Of a DNA stretch of 38,691 bases, positions 6,840-14,571 are shown piece by piece. Origin of the DNA: JBCBSZ01 sp039185015 (GTDB lineage Bacteria; Actinomycetota; Acidimicrobiia; Acidimicrobiales; Poriferisodalaceae). Under the pieces are notes generated by a model that searched no databases, was not told the DNA's origin, and worked only from the letters and a program-made list of their open reading frames with translations. Both the position numbers and the translations under genes were made by a program. Numbering within the stretch: the first letter of the stretch is position 1; every line of letters begins with the position of its first letter. The stretch is taken from NCBI GenBank assembly GCA_039185015.1, contig JBCDAU010000049.1, forward strand, positions 1 to 38,691, given 5' to 3'.

Positions 6840-8207
6840 TCAGTTCCGCTTCCGGACGCGCAGCTTCACCGGCGTCGCCCCGAGGTCGAGCTCGTCGCGG
6901 AGCTGGTTCTCCAGGTAGCGGAGCCAGGTCCTCGGGACCTCCCGGTTGACGAACAGGGTGAACGTCGGCGGGTGCGCGGCGCCCTGCGTGGCGTACAGCA
7001 CGCGGGCACCTCCGGGGGCCGGATGAGCCTGCTGGGCCCGCTGCACGACGTCGTTGACCTTCTTGGTCGGCACGCGGCGCTGGTAGGCGTCGATGGCGGC
7101 GCCGAGGGCCGGGATGAGCCGATGGACGCCCTTGCCGCTGAGCGCGCTGATCGACAGCACCGGCGCCTCGCCGAGGAAGTGCAGACGGTCGCCGATCTGG
7201 GTGCGGACCTCGGACTTGTCGACCGTGTCGAGGAGCTCCCACTTGTTCAGCACGACCACGATCGGGCAGCCGGCGGCGTCGATCCGCTCGGCCAGCCGCT
7301 GGTCCTGGTGGGTGACCCCGACGGTGCCGTCGATGACGAGGAGGGCGACGTCGGAGTGATCGACCGCCTGCAGCGCCCGCACCACCGAGTAGTACTCGGT
7401 GCCCTCGTCGACCTTCGCCCGGCGCCGCATGCCCGCGGTGTCGACGAAGCGGAGGGGCCCTTCCTCGGTCTCGACGACGGTGTCGACCGTGTCGCGGGTC
7501 GTCCCGGGCATGTCGTGCACGACCGCCCGGTCTTCCCCGATCAGCCGGTTGAACAGCGTCGACTTGCCGACGTTCGGCCGGCCGACGAGCGCCACGGCGG
7601 GCACGTCACCGCTGGCTCCGGTCCACTGGGGCGCATCCGGATCGACCTCGTCGATCCCGGGCGTCGTCGCCTCCAGCTCCTCGGCGTCCGGGAGCAGCTC
7701 GATCACCTTGTCGAGCAGGTCACCCGTGTGATGCCCGTGGAGGGCGGACAGCGGGAGAGGCTCGCCCAGGCCGAGCGACAGGAACTCCCAGATCAGGGCC
7801 TCGCGTTGCGCCGAGTCGATCTTGTTGACGACGACGAGCACCGGGCGATCGGTCCGACGGAGCAGGTCGGCGACGCGAGCGTCCTCGTCGGTCACCCCGA
7901 CGGTGCCGTCGACGACGAGGAGGATGAGGTCGGCCTCCTCCATCGCCTGCTCGGACTGACGGGAGACCTTGGCATCCAGCGCGTCGCCGCCCGGCATCCA
8001 GCCACCGGTGTCGACGAGACGGAAGGCCTGGCCGAGCCAGTCGACCTCGAGCTCCTTGCGGTCGCGGGTGACGCCGGGGCGCTCCTCGACGATCGCGACG
8101 CGGCGGCCGACGATGCGGTTGAACAGCGTCGACTTGCCGACGTTGGGGCGGCCGACGACGGCGACCAACGGCAACCGGGTCGTGGCGTGTTCGGCGAGAT
8201 CGGTCAT
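6840..8207 (-). CDS. der: Ribosome biogenesis GTPase Der (EngA)
   Basis: This 455-residue protein has the tandem G domains unique to Der. G1 motifs GRPNVGKS occur at residues 19-26 and 209-216; DTGG and DTAG form the two G3 motifs; NKID (128-131) and NKWE (321-324) form the two G4 motifs. A C-terminal KH-like domain ends in TPVKLRVRKRN. Der acts in maturation of the 50S subunit. The ATG at 8207 overlaps the TGA of the radical-SAM gene (ATGA, 8204-8207); a longer frame to 8318 is only overlap with that gene. In M. tuberculosis der lies directly after cmk, whereas here radical-SAM, ispH and plsC separate them. Confidence 0.98.
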   Translation of the reverse strand: MTDLAEHATTRLPLVAVVGRPNVGKSTLFNRIVGRRVAIVEERPGVTRDRKELEVDWLGQAFRLVDTGGWMPGGDALDAKVSRQSEQAMEEADLILLVVDGTVGVTDEDARVADLLRRTDRPVLVVVNKIDSAQREALIWEFLSLGLGEPLPLSALHGHHTGDLLDKVIELLPDAEELEATTPGIDEVDPDAPQWTGASGDVPAVALVGRPNVGKSTLFNRLIGEDRAVVHDMPGTTRDTVDTVVETEEGPLRFVDTAGMRRRAKVDEGTEYYSVVRALQAVDHSDVALLVIDGTVGVTHQDQRLAERIDAAGCPIVVVLNKWELLDTVDKSEVRTQIGDRLHFLGEAPVLSISALSGKGVHRLIPALGAAIDAYQRRVPTKKVNDVVQRAQQAHPAPGGARVLYATQGAAHPPTFTLFVNREVPRTWLRYLENQLRDELDLGATPVKLRVRKRN

Positions 8208-9616
8208 CGGGACTCCAGTGCGCGGCGCAGCGAGATGCCGTCGGTCGGCACGACCTCCACGGGCCGGGGCAGGTCGGCCGGTGAGGTGCCGTCGAGGAAC
8301 ACGCCGCCCGACAGGCACACGTCGGGCAGCAGGTAGCGGTGACCGGGCGGCTCGTCGGCGAGCACCCGGGCCAGGTCCTCACCCACCATGAGGCCGGTGA
8401 CGCCGATGTTGCCACCGAAGAAGCCGTTGTCGACCGGGATCACCCGGACGTCGGGCCGGTCGAGCTGAGCGATGAGGGGCTCGAGCACCTGGGCACCGTA
8501 GGCCCCGGTGAGCACGCCCACCGGGGCATCTCGACGTGCGCTCAGCGCGACCGCCACGCCGCCGCCACTGACGACCTGCGGAACGGGGCCGCACGCGGCC
8601 TCCTGACCGGCGGTGAACCGATCGGCCCGATACCCCTCGGCGGGGGCGCCGTCGACGGCGTGGAAGAAGCCCGAGCGCACCCCGATCGCCTCGTCGGAGG
8701 CACCGAGCAACTCGCTCTCGAATGCACGGGCCATGCCGATGCCGTCCTCGTGCATCGGGAAGCCCTCGTAGTGCTCGGCCGGAGGGAACCACCGCTCGGC
8801 GAGGAGGTAGTACTCGTCGGCGGCGAAGACGAGGCGACGGCCGAGCACGTCGAGGAAGGTCTCCTGCCAGCTCTCCACGACGTCCACGACCGCCGCCGCC
8901 TCGGCAACCGTGTGGGGTCGGAGGGTCCCGGGCGGGGCGTGGTCGGAGACACCGAGGGGCACGACCGCCACGCTCGCGAGGTCGAGGAAGCGGTCGGCGA
9001 CGTCGGCGAGGGTCGCATCCAGCGCGTCGGCGTCGTTGGTGCCGGGGCACACGACGACCTGGCCATGCACCTCGACGCCATGGTCGAGCAGGGCTCGCAG
9101 CCACCGCAGGCTCATCGAACCCCGGCGGTTGCGCAACATCTGCGCCCGGAGCTCGGGATCCGTGGCGTGGATCGACACGTGGAGCGGTGAGATGCCCTCG
9201 GTGATCACCCGCTCCAGGTCGAGTTCGGTGAACCGCGTCAGCGTCGTGAAGTTCCCGTAGAGGAACGACAGTCGGTAGTCGTCGTCCTTCAGGTAGAGCG
9301 AGCGGCGCATGCCCTTGGGCAGCTGGTAGATGAAGCAGAACTCGCAGTGGTTGTCGCAGGTCTGGACCCGGTCGAAGACCGACGAGTGCACCTCGGCGCC
9401 GAGTGCCTCACCGCCGGACTTCTCGACCACGACGGTCTCGACGAGACCGCCCCGGTCGACCTCCAGCTCCGGATCGGCCTCGTCGACCAACCACCTCCAC
9501 TCCAGCACGTCCCGGGGCGCGCGACCATCGACGCTGAGGATCTCGTCACCCGGGAGCAGACCGGCAGCCTCGGCCGGCGATCCGGGCGCGACCGTGACGA
9601 CTCGGGGCGCGGACAC
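8204..9616 (-). CDS. PDZ/radical SAM (DUF512) protein
   Basis: The 470-residue protein begins with a PDZ-like domain (VVTVAPGSPAEAAGLLPGDE, residues 6-25) and carries a radical-SAM type cluster CxxxCxxC in TCDNHCEFCFIYQLPKGMRR (Cys87, Cys91, Cys94). The following YLKDDDYRLSFLYGNFTTLT and SIHATDPELRAQMLRN are hallmarks of the DUF512 family, as is the C-terminal GGNIGVTGLMVGEDL. The enzyme presumably uses an iron-sulfur cluster and S-adenosylmethionine; its substrate is unknown. Start GTG at 9616 is supported by TATCCT 8 nt upstream, giving a leaderless transcript. Its stop overlaps the der start, so the two proteins are translationally coupled. Confidence 0.93.
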   Translation of the reverse strand: MSAPRVVTVAPGSPAEAAGLLPGDEILSVDGRAPRDVLEWRWLVDEADPELEVDRGGLVETVVVEKSGGEALGAEVHSSVFDRVQTCDNHCEFCFIYQLPKGMRRSLYLKDDDYRLSFLYGNFTTLTRFTELDLERVITEGISPLHVSIHATDPELRAQMLRNRRGSMSLRWLRALLDHGVEVHGQVVVCPGTNDADALDATLADVADRFLDLASVAVVPLGVSDHAPPGTLRPHTVAEAAAVVDVVESWQETFLDVLGRRLVFAADEYYLLAERWFPPAEHYEGFPMHEDGIGMARAFESELLGASDEAIGVRSGFFHAVDGAPAEGYRADRFTAGQEAACGPVPQVVSGGGVAVALSARRDAPVGVLTGAYGAQVLEPLIAQLDRPDVRVIPVDNGFFGGNIGVTGLMVGEDLARVLADEPPGHRYLLPDVCLSGGVFLDGTSPADLPRPVEVVPTDGISLRRALESR

Positions 9617-9624
9617 CGTTCCCC

Positions 9625-9630
9625 AGGATA
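9625..9630 (-). promoter_or_regulatory. -10 box TATCCT, leaderless promoter of the DUF512 gene
   Basis: TATCCT lies 8 nt before the GTG start at 9616, placing the expected transcript start on or next to the start codon. There is no convincing Shine-Dalgarno site. Confidence 0.55.
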
Positions 9631-9670
9631 GGGGCGCCCTCGCAGCTGCCCTCCGGAACGAGACGGCCGT

Positions 9671-9676
9671 TACCCT
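9671..9676 (+). promoter_or_regulatory. -10 box TACCCT, leaderless promoter of ispH
   Basis: TACCCT ends 6 nt before the GTG start at 9683. Together with 9625-9630 it makes a compact divergent promoter in a 66-bp gap. Confidence 0.55.
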
Positions 9677-9682
9677 CGGACC

Positions 9683-10711
9683 GTGGACGTCGACCGGGTG
9701 CTCCTCGCCGCGCCCCGGGGCTTCTGCGCCGGGGTCGAGATGGCCATCAAGGCACTGGCCTGGATGGTGCGCGCGTTCCCCGCTCCCGTCTACTGCTCGC
9801 ACGAGATCGTCCACAACCGCTTGGTCGTCGACCGGTTCGAGGAACTGGGCGTGATCTTCGTCGACGACATCTCCCAGGTGCCCGAGGGCGCACCGGTGAT
9901 GCTGTCGGCCCACGGCTCGGCACCCGAGGTCGTCGCGGCCGCTCGCGACAACGGCGGCGTGGTCGTCAACGCCGTCTGCCCGCTGGTGACGAAGGTCCAC
10001 CACGAGGTCCGGACGCGAGCGGGCAAGGGCTATCAGATCGTCTACGTCGGCCACGAGGGCCACCAGGAGGCGGTCGGCACGATGGCGGTGGCACCCGACT
10101 CCATCCACCTCGTCGAGAAGCTCGACGACGTCGACAACCTCCCGGAGTTCGACCAGCCGACGGCGCTGCTCGCCCAGACCACGCTCTCGCACCGGGAGTG
10201 GTCGGGCATCCTCGACGCGGTCCGCGACCGGTTCCCCGACCTGTGGACCCCGGGACGTTCCGACCTCTGCTTCGCGACGACGAACCGGCAGGCGGCGCTC
10301 GCCGAGATCGCGTCGCGATGTGACCACGTCGTGGTGATCGGCTCGGCGAACAGCTCCAACACGATGGCCCTCGCCGGGCTCGCTGCCGAAGAGGGGACGG
10401 CCGTCCACCGAGTCAACGGTCCCGACGAGCTCCCCGGCTCGATCTCCGGCACGGTGGGCGTCACGGCGGGCGCCAGCGCACCGGAGGAGATGGTCAACGC
10501 CGTCATCGATCGCCTCGCTCCCCGCGACGGCGTCGAGGAGGTCCGGATCACGACCGAGGACGAGTACTTCCCGCCGCCGCGTGAGCTCCGTGACCTGCTG
10601 TCGAGCCTGGAGGCAGCGGTCACGGTGACCCTCGGCGGACCGCTCGACGGTCCGGCACGCACGCCCGATCGCGAGATCGCCGCGTCCGACGTGCTCGCTC
10701 AGCTGGCCTGA
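9683..10711 (+). CDS. ispH: 4-hydroxy-3-methylbut-2-enyl diphosphate reductase IspH
   Basis: IspH performs the last step of the MEP isoprenoid pathway, making IPP and DMAPP with an iron-sulfur cluster. All three cluster cysteines are present: PRGFCAGV (Cys15), NAVCPLVTKVHHEV (Cys99) and SDLCFATTNRQ (Cys196). The substrate-binding His residues in CSHEIVHN and GHEGH and the SANSSNT motif are also visible. At 342 residues it has normal length. The GTG at 9683 lacks a Shine-Dalgarno site but follows a TACCCT box by 6 nt, implying a leaderless message. The gene is the only plus-strand gene between der and scpA. A cmk-plsC-ispH neighbourhood is known in other Gram-positive bacteria, but there the genes run in one direction. 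Confidence 0.97.
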   Translation: MDVDRVLLAAPRGFCAGVEMAIKALAWMVRAFPAPVYCSHEIVHNRLVVDRFEELGVIFVDDISQVPEGAPVMLSAHGSAPEVVAAARDNGGVVVNAVCPLVTKVHHEVRTRAGKGYQIVYVGHEGHQEAVGTMAVAPDSIHLVEKLDDVDNLPEFDQPTALLAQTTLSHREWSGILDAVRDRFPDLWTPGRSDLCFATTNRQAALAEIASRCDHVVVIGSANSSNTMALAGLAAEEGTAVHRVNGPDELPGSISGTVGVTAGASAPEEMVNAVIDRLAPRDGVEEVRITTEDEYFPPPRELRDLLSSLEAAVTVTLGGPLDGPARTPDREIAASDVLAQLA

Positions 10712-10726
10712 ACGCGAGACATCACC

Positions 10727-10760
10727 GGCGAGCTCAGCAGGTCGACGTGCTCAGCTCGCC
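10727..10760. terminator. Bidirectional hairpin between ispH and plsC
   Basis: GGCGAGCTCAGCA (10727-10739) pairs with 10748-10760 with one mismatch and an 8-nt loop. It lies between the convergent genes and includes the plsC stop codon, fitting a shared terminator. Confidence 0.6.
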
Positions 10761-11473
10761 TGAGCAGCGCCATCGTCGTCGAGCTCGGGCTCGTTGGGGG
10801 TGCCGACCTTCGCCTGCGCCTCGTCGTAGAGCGCCTGGACCGCGGCCGACAACTCGGCGGTCCGCTCGCTGACCGACCGCCGACTCACCCGCCCGCTCTC
10901 CTTGCGGACCGGTGGGTCGAGCGGCTCACCGACGATGATGTGGATCTTCGTCGGACGCAGGAACCTGGCCTTGCGGGGCATCGAGCGGGCCGAGCCGCCG
11001 ATGCCGACCGGCACGATCGGCACCTGCGTGCGGCCGGCGACGTAGGCCGGGCCGTCGAAGAGCGGGAACAGGGTCGGCCCGTCGCGCCGCGTGCCCTCGG
11101 GGAACAGCACGACCGGTTCGCCGTTCTCGATCACGTCGATCGCGAGGTGCAGCGCATCGCGATCGGCAGTGCCCCGCTCGACCGGGAAGCCGCCCAGCAT
11201 GGTCATGAGGCGTCCCAGGAAGCCGTACTTCCAGACCTCGGCCTTGCCCATGAACCGCATCCGACGGGGGATGACGGCCATGAGCGGTGTGTCGATGTAG
11301 CTGCGATGCACCGGTGACAGCACGAAGGGGCCGTCGGGCAGTCGTTCGAGGCCCTCCACCGACAGCCGCCACCAGAGCGCGCCGAAGAGCAGGATGAGCC
11401 GGCGGAAGAACCGGTAGACCGCGCGGGCCATCCGCGTGTCCGCCGCCCGCACGTCACGATCGTCGATGCTCAC
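10751..11473 (-). CDS. plsC: 1-acyl-sn-glycerol-3-phosphate acyltransferase (PlsC-like)
   Basis: This 240-residue protein has an N-terminal hydrophobic segment (FFRRLILLFGALWWRL), the acyltransferase motif HX4D as HRSYID (residues 56-61), the glycerophosphate-binding region GGFPVERG and motif III FPEGTR (about 124-129), and a later VPIVPVGIGG. These are the four motifs of the PlsC/LPLAT family, which acylates lysophosphatidate in phospholipid synthesis at the membrane. The acidic C-terminal tail (NEPELDDDGAAQAS) is not part of the family core. Its GTG start overlaps the cmk stop as GTGA (11470-11473), so it is translated from the cmk message. Confidence 0.93.
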   Translation of the reverse strand: MSIDDRDVRAADTRMARAVYRFFRRLILLFGALWWRLSVEGLERLPDGPFVLSPVHRSYIDTPLMAVIPRRMRFMGKAEVWKYGFLGRLMTMLGGFPVERGTADRDALHLAIDVIENGEPVVLFPEGTRRDGPTLFPLFDGPAYVAGRTQVPIVPVGIGGSARSMPRKARFLRPTKIHIIVGEPLDPPVRKESGRVSRRSVSERTAELSAAVQALYDEAQAKVGTPNEPELDDDGAAQAS

Positions 11474-12138
11474 GACGACGGACGGTAACCGGCGGCCCGG
11501 AGCTCGGCGAGGACGCGGTCGACGACCTCGTCGATCCCGAGGTCGTCGGTCCAGATCATCACCGCGTCGTCGGCAGGGCGCAGCGGCGAGTGCTCCCGGC
11601 TGGAGTCGAGCTCGTCTCGGCGGGCGATGTCGGCCTCGACCGCATCGAGATCGAACTCGGAGTCGGGGGTCTCGGCGAAGCGCCGCCGGGCTCGCGTGCG
11701 CGGCGTGGCGGTCAGGTAGGCCTTGAGATCGGCGTCGGGCAGCACCACCGTGCCGATGTCGCGACCATCGAGCACGCCGCCGCCGGCACGGGCGATCCAG
11801 TCGCGCTGATGACGGACCATCTCGGACCGGACAGCCGGATGGGAGGACACGGCGGACACGGCGGCGGTCACCTCGGGCCCTCGGATCTCGCTCGTGACGT
11901 CGCGGCCGTCGACGGTCACCCGCCCGTCCTCGATCACAATCGTGATCGCCTGGGCGGCGGCTCCGGCCGCATCGGCGTCGGTCGGATCGCCGCCGCCGTC
12001 GAGCACGGCCCAGGTGACCGAGCGGTACATCGCACCGGTGTCGAGGTGGGGGACGTCCAGGCGCGCCGCCACCATGCGGGCGATGGTCGACTTCCCCGAT
12101 CCGGCCGGACCGTCGATGGCGATGACCGGGCCGCTCAT
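11470..12138 (-). CDS. cmk: Cytidylate kinase
   Basis: Cytidylate kinase phosphorylates CMP and dCMP. The 222-residue protein has the P-loop IDGPAGSGKST (GPAGSGKS at 10-17), DTGAMYRSVTW, the CMP-binding GGVLDGRDIGTVVLPDADLK and the lid region with RRRFAETPDSEFD and RRDELDSSREHSPLRPADDA, all characteristic of Cmk. The ATG at 12138 overlaps the tyrA stop (ATGA, 12135-12138) and its stop overlaps plsC. The order tyrA-cmk-plsC is a recurrent arrangement in Gram-positive bacteria. Confidence 0.97.
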   Translation of the reverse strand: MSGPVIAIDGPAGSGKSTIARMVAARLDVPHLDTGAMYRSVTWAVLDGGGDPTDADAAGAAAQAITIVIEDGRVTVDGRDVTSEIRGPEVTAAVSAVSSHPAVRSEMVRHQRDWIARAGGGVLDGRDIGTVVLPDADLKAYLTATPRTRARRRFAETPDSEFDLDAVEADIARRDELDSSREHSPLRPADDAVMIWTDDLGIDEVVDRVLAELRAAGYRPSS

Positions 12139-13196
12139 CGGAGCAACGAGCGCAGCGACGGGTGGTAGCCCTGCTCGGTGAGCGCGGCCACGAGTCGCTC
12201 CCCCGGCCCGGCGGTGACCACGAGGATCAGCACGCCCAGGTCTCCCTCGGTCGAGTGGGCCAGCTCGATGTCGTGGATGTTGACCGAGAGGTCGGTGGCG
12301 AGCTTCGTGATGTGGGCCAGTTCGCCCGGCCGGTCCGGGATCGGGATGCGCAGCTCGACGAGATCGGCGACCTCGCGAGCACCGGCCGGGAGGTTCACCC
12401 TCGCCTGCCGGGCCGACTCGAGCCGATCGACGAGCGCGTCGCGATCCTGCTCGTCGACCATGCGTCGCATCTCGCCCAGGCGGACGAGCAGCTCGTCGAG
12501 CACACCGACGATGGCCTGACGGTTGTCGGCGCAGATGTCCGGCCAGATCGAGGAGCGTCCGGCAGCGACGCGGGTCATGTCCCGGAAGCCCCCGGCGGCC
12601 AGACGCAACAGCACGCTGTGCTCGATCGACCGGTCGGTCGCCAGGTCCATGAGCGTCGCGGCGGTGAGGTGCGGCACGTGGGACACGACCGCCACGATCG
12701 CATCGTGGACCTCGGCGTCGAGCACGACCGGCTCGGCATCGAGGTCGGCGACGAACTTCGAGACGGCACCCAGCGCGTTGTCGGAGGTCGACTCGGTCGG
12801 CGTGAGCACCCACACCGCACCGGAGAACAGATCCTCGTCGGCCCCGTGGAGGCCGTCCTGCTCGGAGCCCGCCATCGGGTGACCGGGCACGAACCGGGGA
12901 TGCGTGACCGCGGCGGCGATCGGCGATTTCACGCTGCCCACGTCGGTGACCACGGCGCCGGTCTGGGCCAGCACCCGCTCGACCTGCTCGGGAACGGCGG
13001 CGACCGGTGTGGCGACCACGACGAGCTCTGCGTCGACGTCGAGGCCGGAACCATCGATGACGTGGGCATCGACCGCCGCCCGCTCGATGTCGGGATCGAG
13101 ATCGACACCGGTCACCGTCCATCCGGCGCGGCGGAGAGCGCGGGCGATGGAGCCGCCGATGAGGCCGAGTCCGACCACCGATGCCCGTCGTTGCAC
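12135..13196 (-). CDS. tyrA: Prephenate dehydrogenase with ACT domain
   Basis: The enzyme oxidatively decarboxylates prephenate in tyrosine synthesis. The 353-residue protein starts with an NAD(P) fold (VVGLGLIGGSIARALRRAGW, glycines near 9-15), then VVVATPVAAVPEQ, TDVGSVKSPIA and the conserved HPMAGSEQDG; the helical dimerisation domain includes VVSHVPHLTA and RDMTRVA. A C-terminal ACT domain (LRIPIPDRPGELAHITKLA, from about residue 280) suggests feedback control by an amino acid. I chose GTG at 13196 because TAGGCT sits 8 nt upstream and an upstream extension would run into the preceding gene. Its stop overlaps the cmk start. Confidence 0.96.
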   Translation of the reverse strand: MQRRASVVGLGLIGGSIARALRRAGWTVTGVDLDPDIERAAVDAHVIDGSGLDVDAELVVVATPVAAVPEQVERVLAQTGAVVTDVGSVKSPIAAAVTHPRFVPGHPMAGSEQDGLHGADEDLFSGAVWVLTPTESTSDNALGAVSKFVADLDAEPVVLDAEVHDAIVAVVSHVPHLTAATLMDLATDRSIEHSVLLRLAAGGFRDMTRVAAGRSSIWPDICADNRQAIVGVLDELLVRLGEMRRMVDEQDRDALVDRLESARQARVNLPAGAREVADLVELRIPIPDRPGELAHITKLATDLSVNIHDIELAHSTEGDLGVLILVVTAGPGERLVAALTEQGYHPSLRSLLR

Positions 13197-13204
13197 GGGG
13201 GGCG

Positions 13205-13210
13205 AGCCTA
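13205..13210 (-). promoter_or_regulatory. -10 box TAGGCT for tyrA, built on the rluB stop codon
   Basis: The TAG stop codon of the upstream pseudouridine synthase gene (13208-13210) forms the first half of TAGGCT, which ends 8 nt before the tyrA GTG start. A leaderless internal promoter is inferred. Confidence 0.4.
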
Positions 13211-13951
13211 TCGGGGGCCGGGCTTCCGACCCTGGCCAGCGGCCGCCCGCTCGAGATCGTGGACCTCGTCGAAGCGCAGCGCCCGCCACTCCCCCGGCGG
13301 CAGATCGACCTCGACCAGCGGACCGATCCGCGTGCGCACCAGCCGTCGGACGGGGTGGCCCACCGCCTCGGTCATCCGCCGCACGAGCCGGTTCCGGCCC
13401 TCGTGGACCACGATCTTCAGCAGATCCGCCTCGACCGCGGCGACCCGGGCCGGTGCCGTCCTGCCGTCATCGAGCTCGACGCCCTCACGGAGGTGGCGCA
13501 GCGCCGCCCGGTTGGGGCGCCCCTCGACCCAGGCGAGGTACTCCTTCTCCACACCGAACGACGGGTGCGTCAGCCGGTGCGCGAGGTCGCCGTCGTTGGT
13601 GAGGATGAGCAGGCCCTCGGTGTCGAGGTCGAGCCGGCCGACCGGAAAGACGCGGGGGTCGTCGGGCACCATCTGGACGACGGTCGGACGTCCCTGGGGG
13701 TCATCGGCGGTGGTGACCACCCCCGCCGGCTTGTTGAGGACGTAGTGGACGAGACCGGGCCGTACCCCGATGACCACGCCGTCGACCTCGATCCGCTGCG
13801 TGAGCGGGTCGACCCGCCGGCCGAGCTCGGCGACCTCGCCGTCGACGGTGACGAGCCCGTCAGCGATGAGCTCCTCACACACCCGGCGGCTGCCGAGGCC
13901 GACCCGGGCGAGCACCTTCTGGAGGCGTTCGCCGTCGGGGGCGTCGGTCAC
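13208..13951 (-). CDS. rluB: RluB/RsuA-family pseudouridine synthase
   Basis: The 247-residue protein has an S4 RNA-binding domain at the N-terminus (ERLQKVLARVGLGSRRVCEE, LVTVDGE) and a pseudouridine synthase domain with VLNKPAGVVTT and the catalytic motif VGRLDLDTEGLLILTNDG (catalytic Asp108). RNRLVRRMTEAVGHPVRRLVR is the usual C-terminal signature. Proteins of this group modify helix sites in 23S (RluB) or 16S (RsuA) rRNA; the position next to scpB and cmk matches M. tuberculosis Rv1711. The GTG start at 13951 overlaps the scpB stop (GTGA). Exact target position cannot be read from sequence. Confidence 0.93.
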   Translation of the reverse strand: MTDAPDGERLQKVLARVGLGSRRVCEELIADGLVTVDGEVAELGRRVDPLTQRIEVDGVVIGVRPGLVHYVLNKPAGVVTTADDPQGRPTVVQMVPDDPRVFPVGRLDLDTEGLLILTNDGDLAHRLTHPSFGVEKEYLAWVEGRPNRAALRHLREGVELDDGRTAPARVAAVEADLLKIVVHEGRNRLVRRMTEAVGHPVRRLVRTRIGPLVEVDLPPGEWRALRFDEVHDLERAAAGQGRKPGPR

Positions 13952-14571
13952 GACTCCGAGTCTGGCTCGCCGTCGACCGTCGTGCGCAAGCCCCGCTCGA
14001 GCGCCTCGACCGTCTCGCCGTCCGGCATGAACGTCGACAGCGGCGGCAGATCGTCCAGCGAGTCGACGCCGAGGTCCTCGAGGAACCGCTGGCTGGTGCC
14101 GTAGAGCACCGCCTGGCCCGGCCCCGGGTCACGGCCGACCTCGACGAGGTAGCCCTTCGTCTGCAGAGTGCGCATCACGCCGTCGACGTTGACGCCGCGG
14201 ATGGCCGACACCTGGGCCCGTGAGATGGGCTGCTTGTAGGCGACGATCGCGAGGGTCTCGAGACCGGCGGAGGAGAGCTTGCCGGCCCGGCCCTCGAGCA
14301 CGAACCGCTCGACCCAGGGCTCGGTGTCGGGGTGGCTCTGGAAGCGGTACCCGCCGGCGACCCGGGCGAGCTGGAACCCACGACCCGATGCCTCGTAGTC
14401 GAGAGCGAGCTCACGGCAGATCTCGTCGATGCGCGGCACCGAGACCTCGAGGAGCTGGGCGAGGAGCTCGGACGGTACCGGCTCGTCGGCGACGAGGACC
14501 ATGGCTTCGATCGCCCTCCGCAGCTCGTCGCCGTCGTCGACCAGGTCGCCGGTCGGTTCGGCGTCGCTCAT
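13948..14571 (-). CDS. scpB: Segregation and condensation protein B
   Basis: ScpB is the winged-helix partner of ScpA in the SMC condensin complex. The 207-residue protein shows LRRAIEAMVLVADEPV at the N-terminus, GRGFQLARVAGGYRFQS, and the conserved LSSAGLETLAIVAYKQPISRAQV with IRGVNVDGVMRTLQTKGYL and YGTSQRFLEDLG. These are canonical ScpB segments. The ATG at 14571 overlaps the scpA stop (ATGA, 14568-14571), so ScpA and ScpB are coupled. The C-terminal ~30 residues are acidic and probably flexible. Confidence 0.97.
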   Translation of the reverse strand: MSDAEPTGDLVDDGDELRRAIEAMVLVADEPVPSELLAQLLEVSVPRIDEICRELALDYEASGRGFQLARVAGGYRFQSHPDTEPWVERFVLEGRAGKLSSAGLETLAIVAYKQPISRAQVSAIRGVNVDGVMRTLQTKGYLVEVGRDPGPGQAVLYGTSQRFLEDLGVDSLDDLPPLSTFMPDGETVEALERGLRTTVDGEPDSES

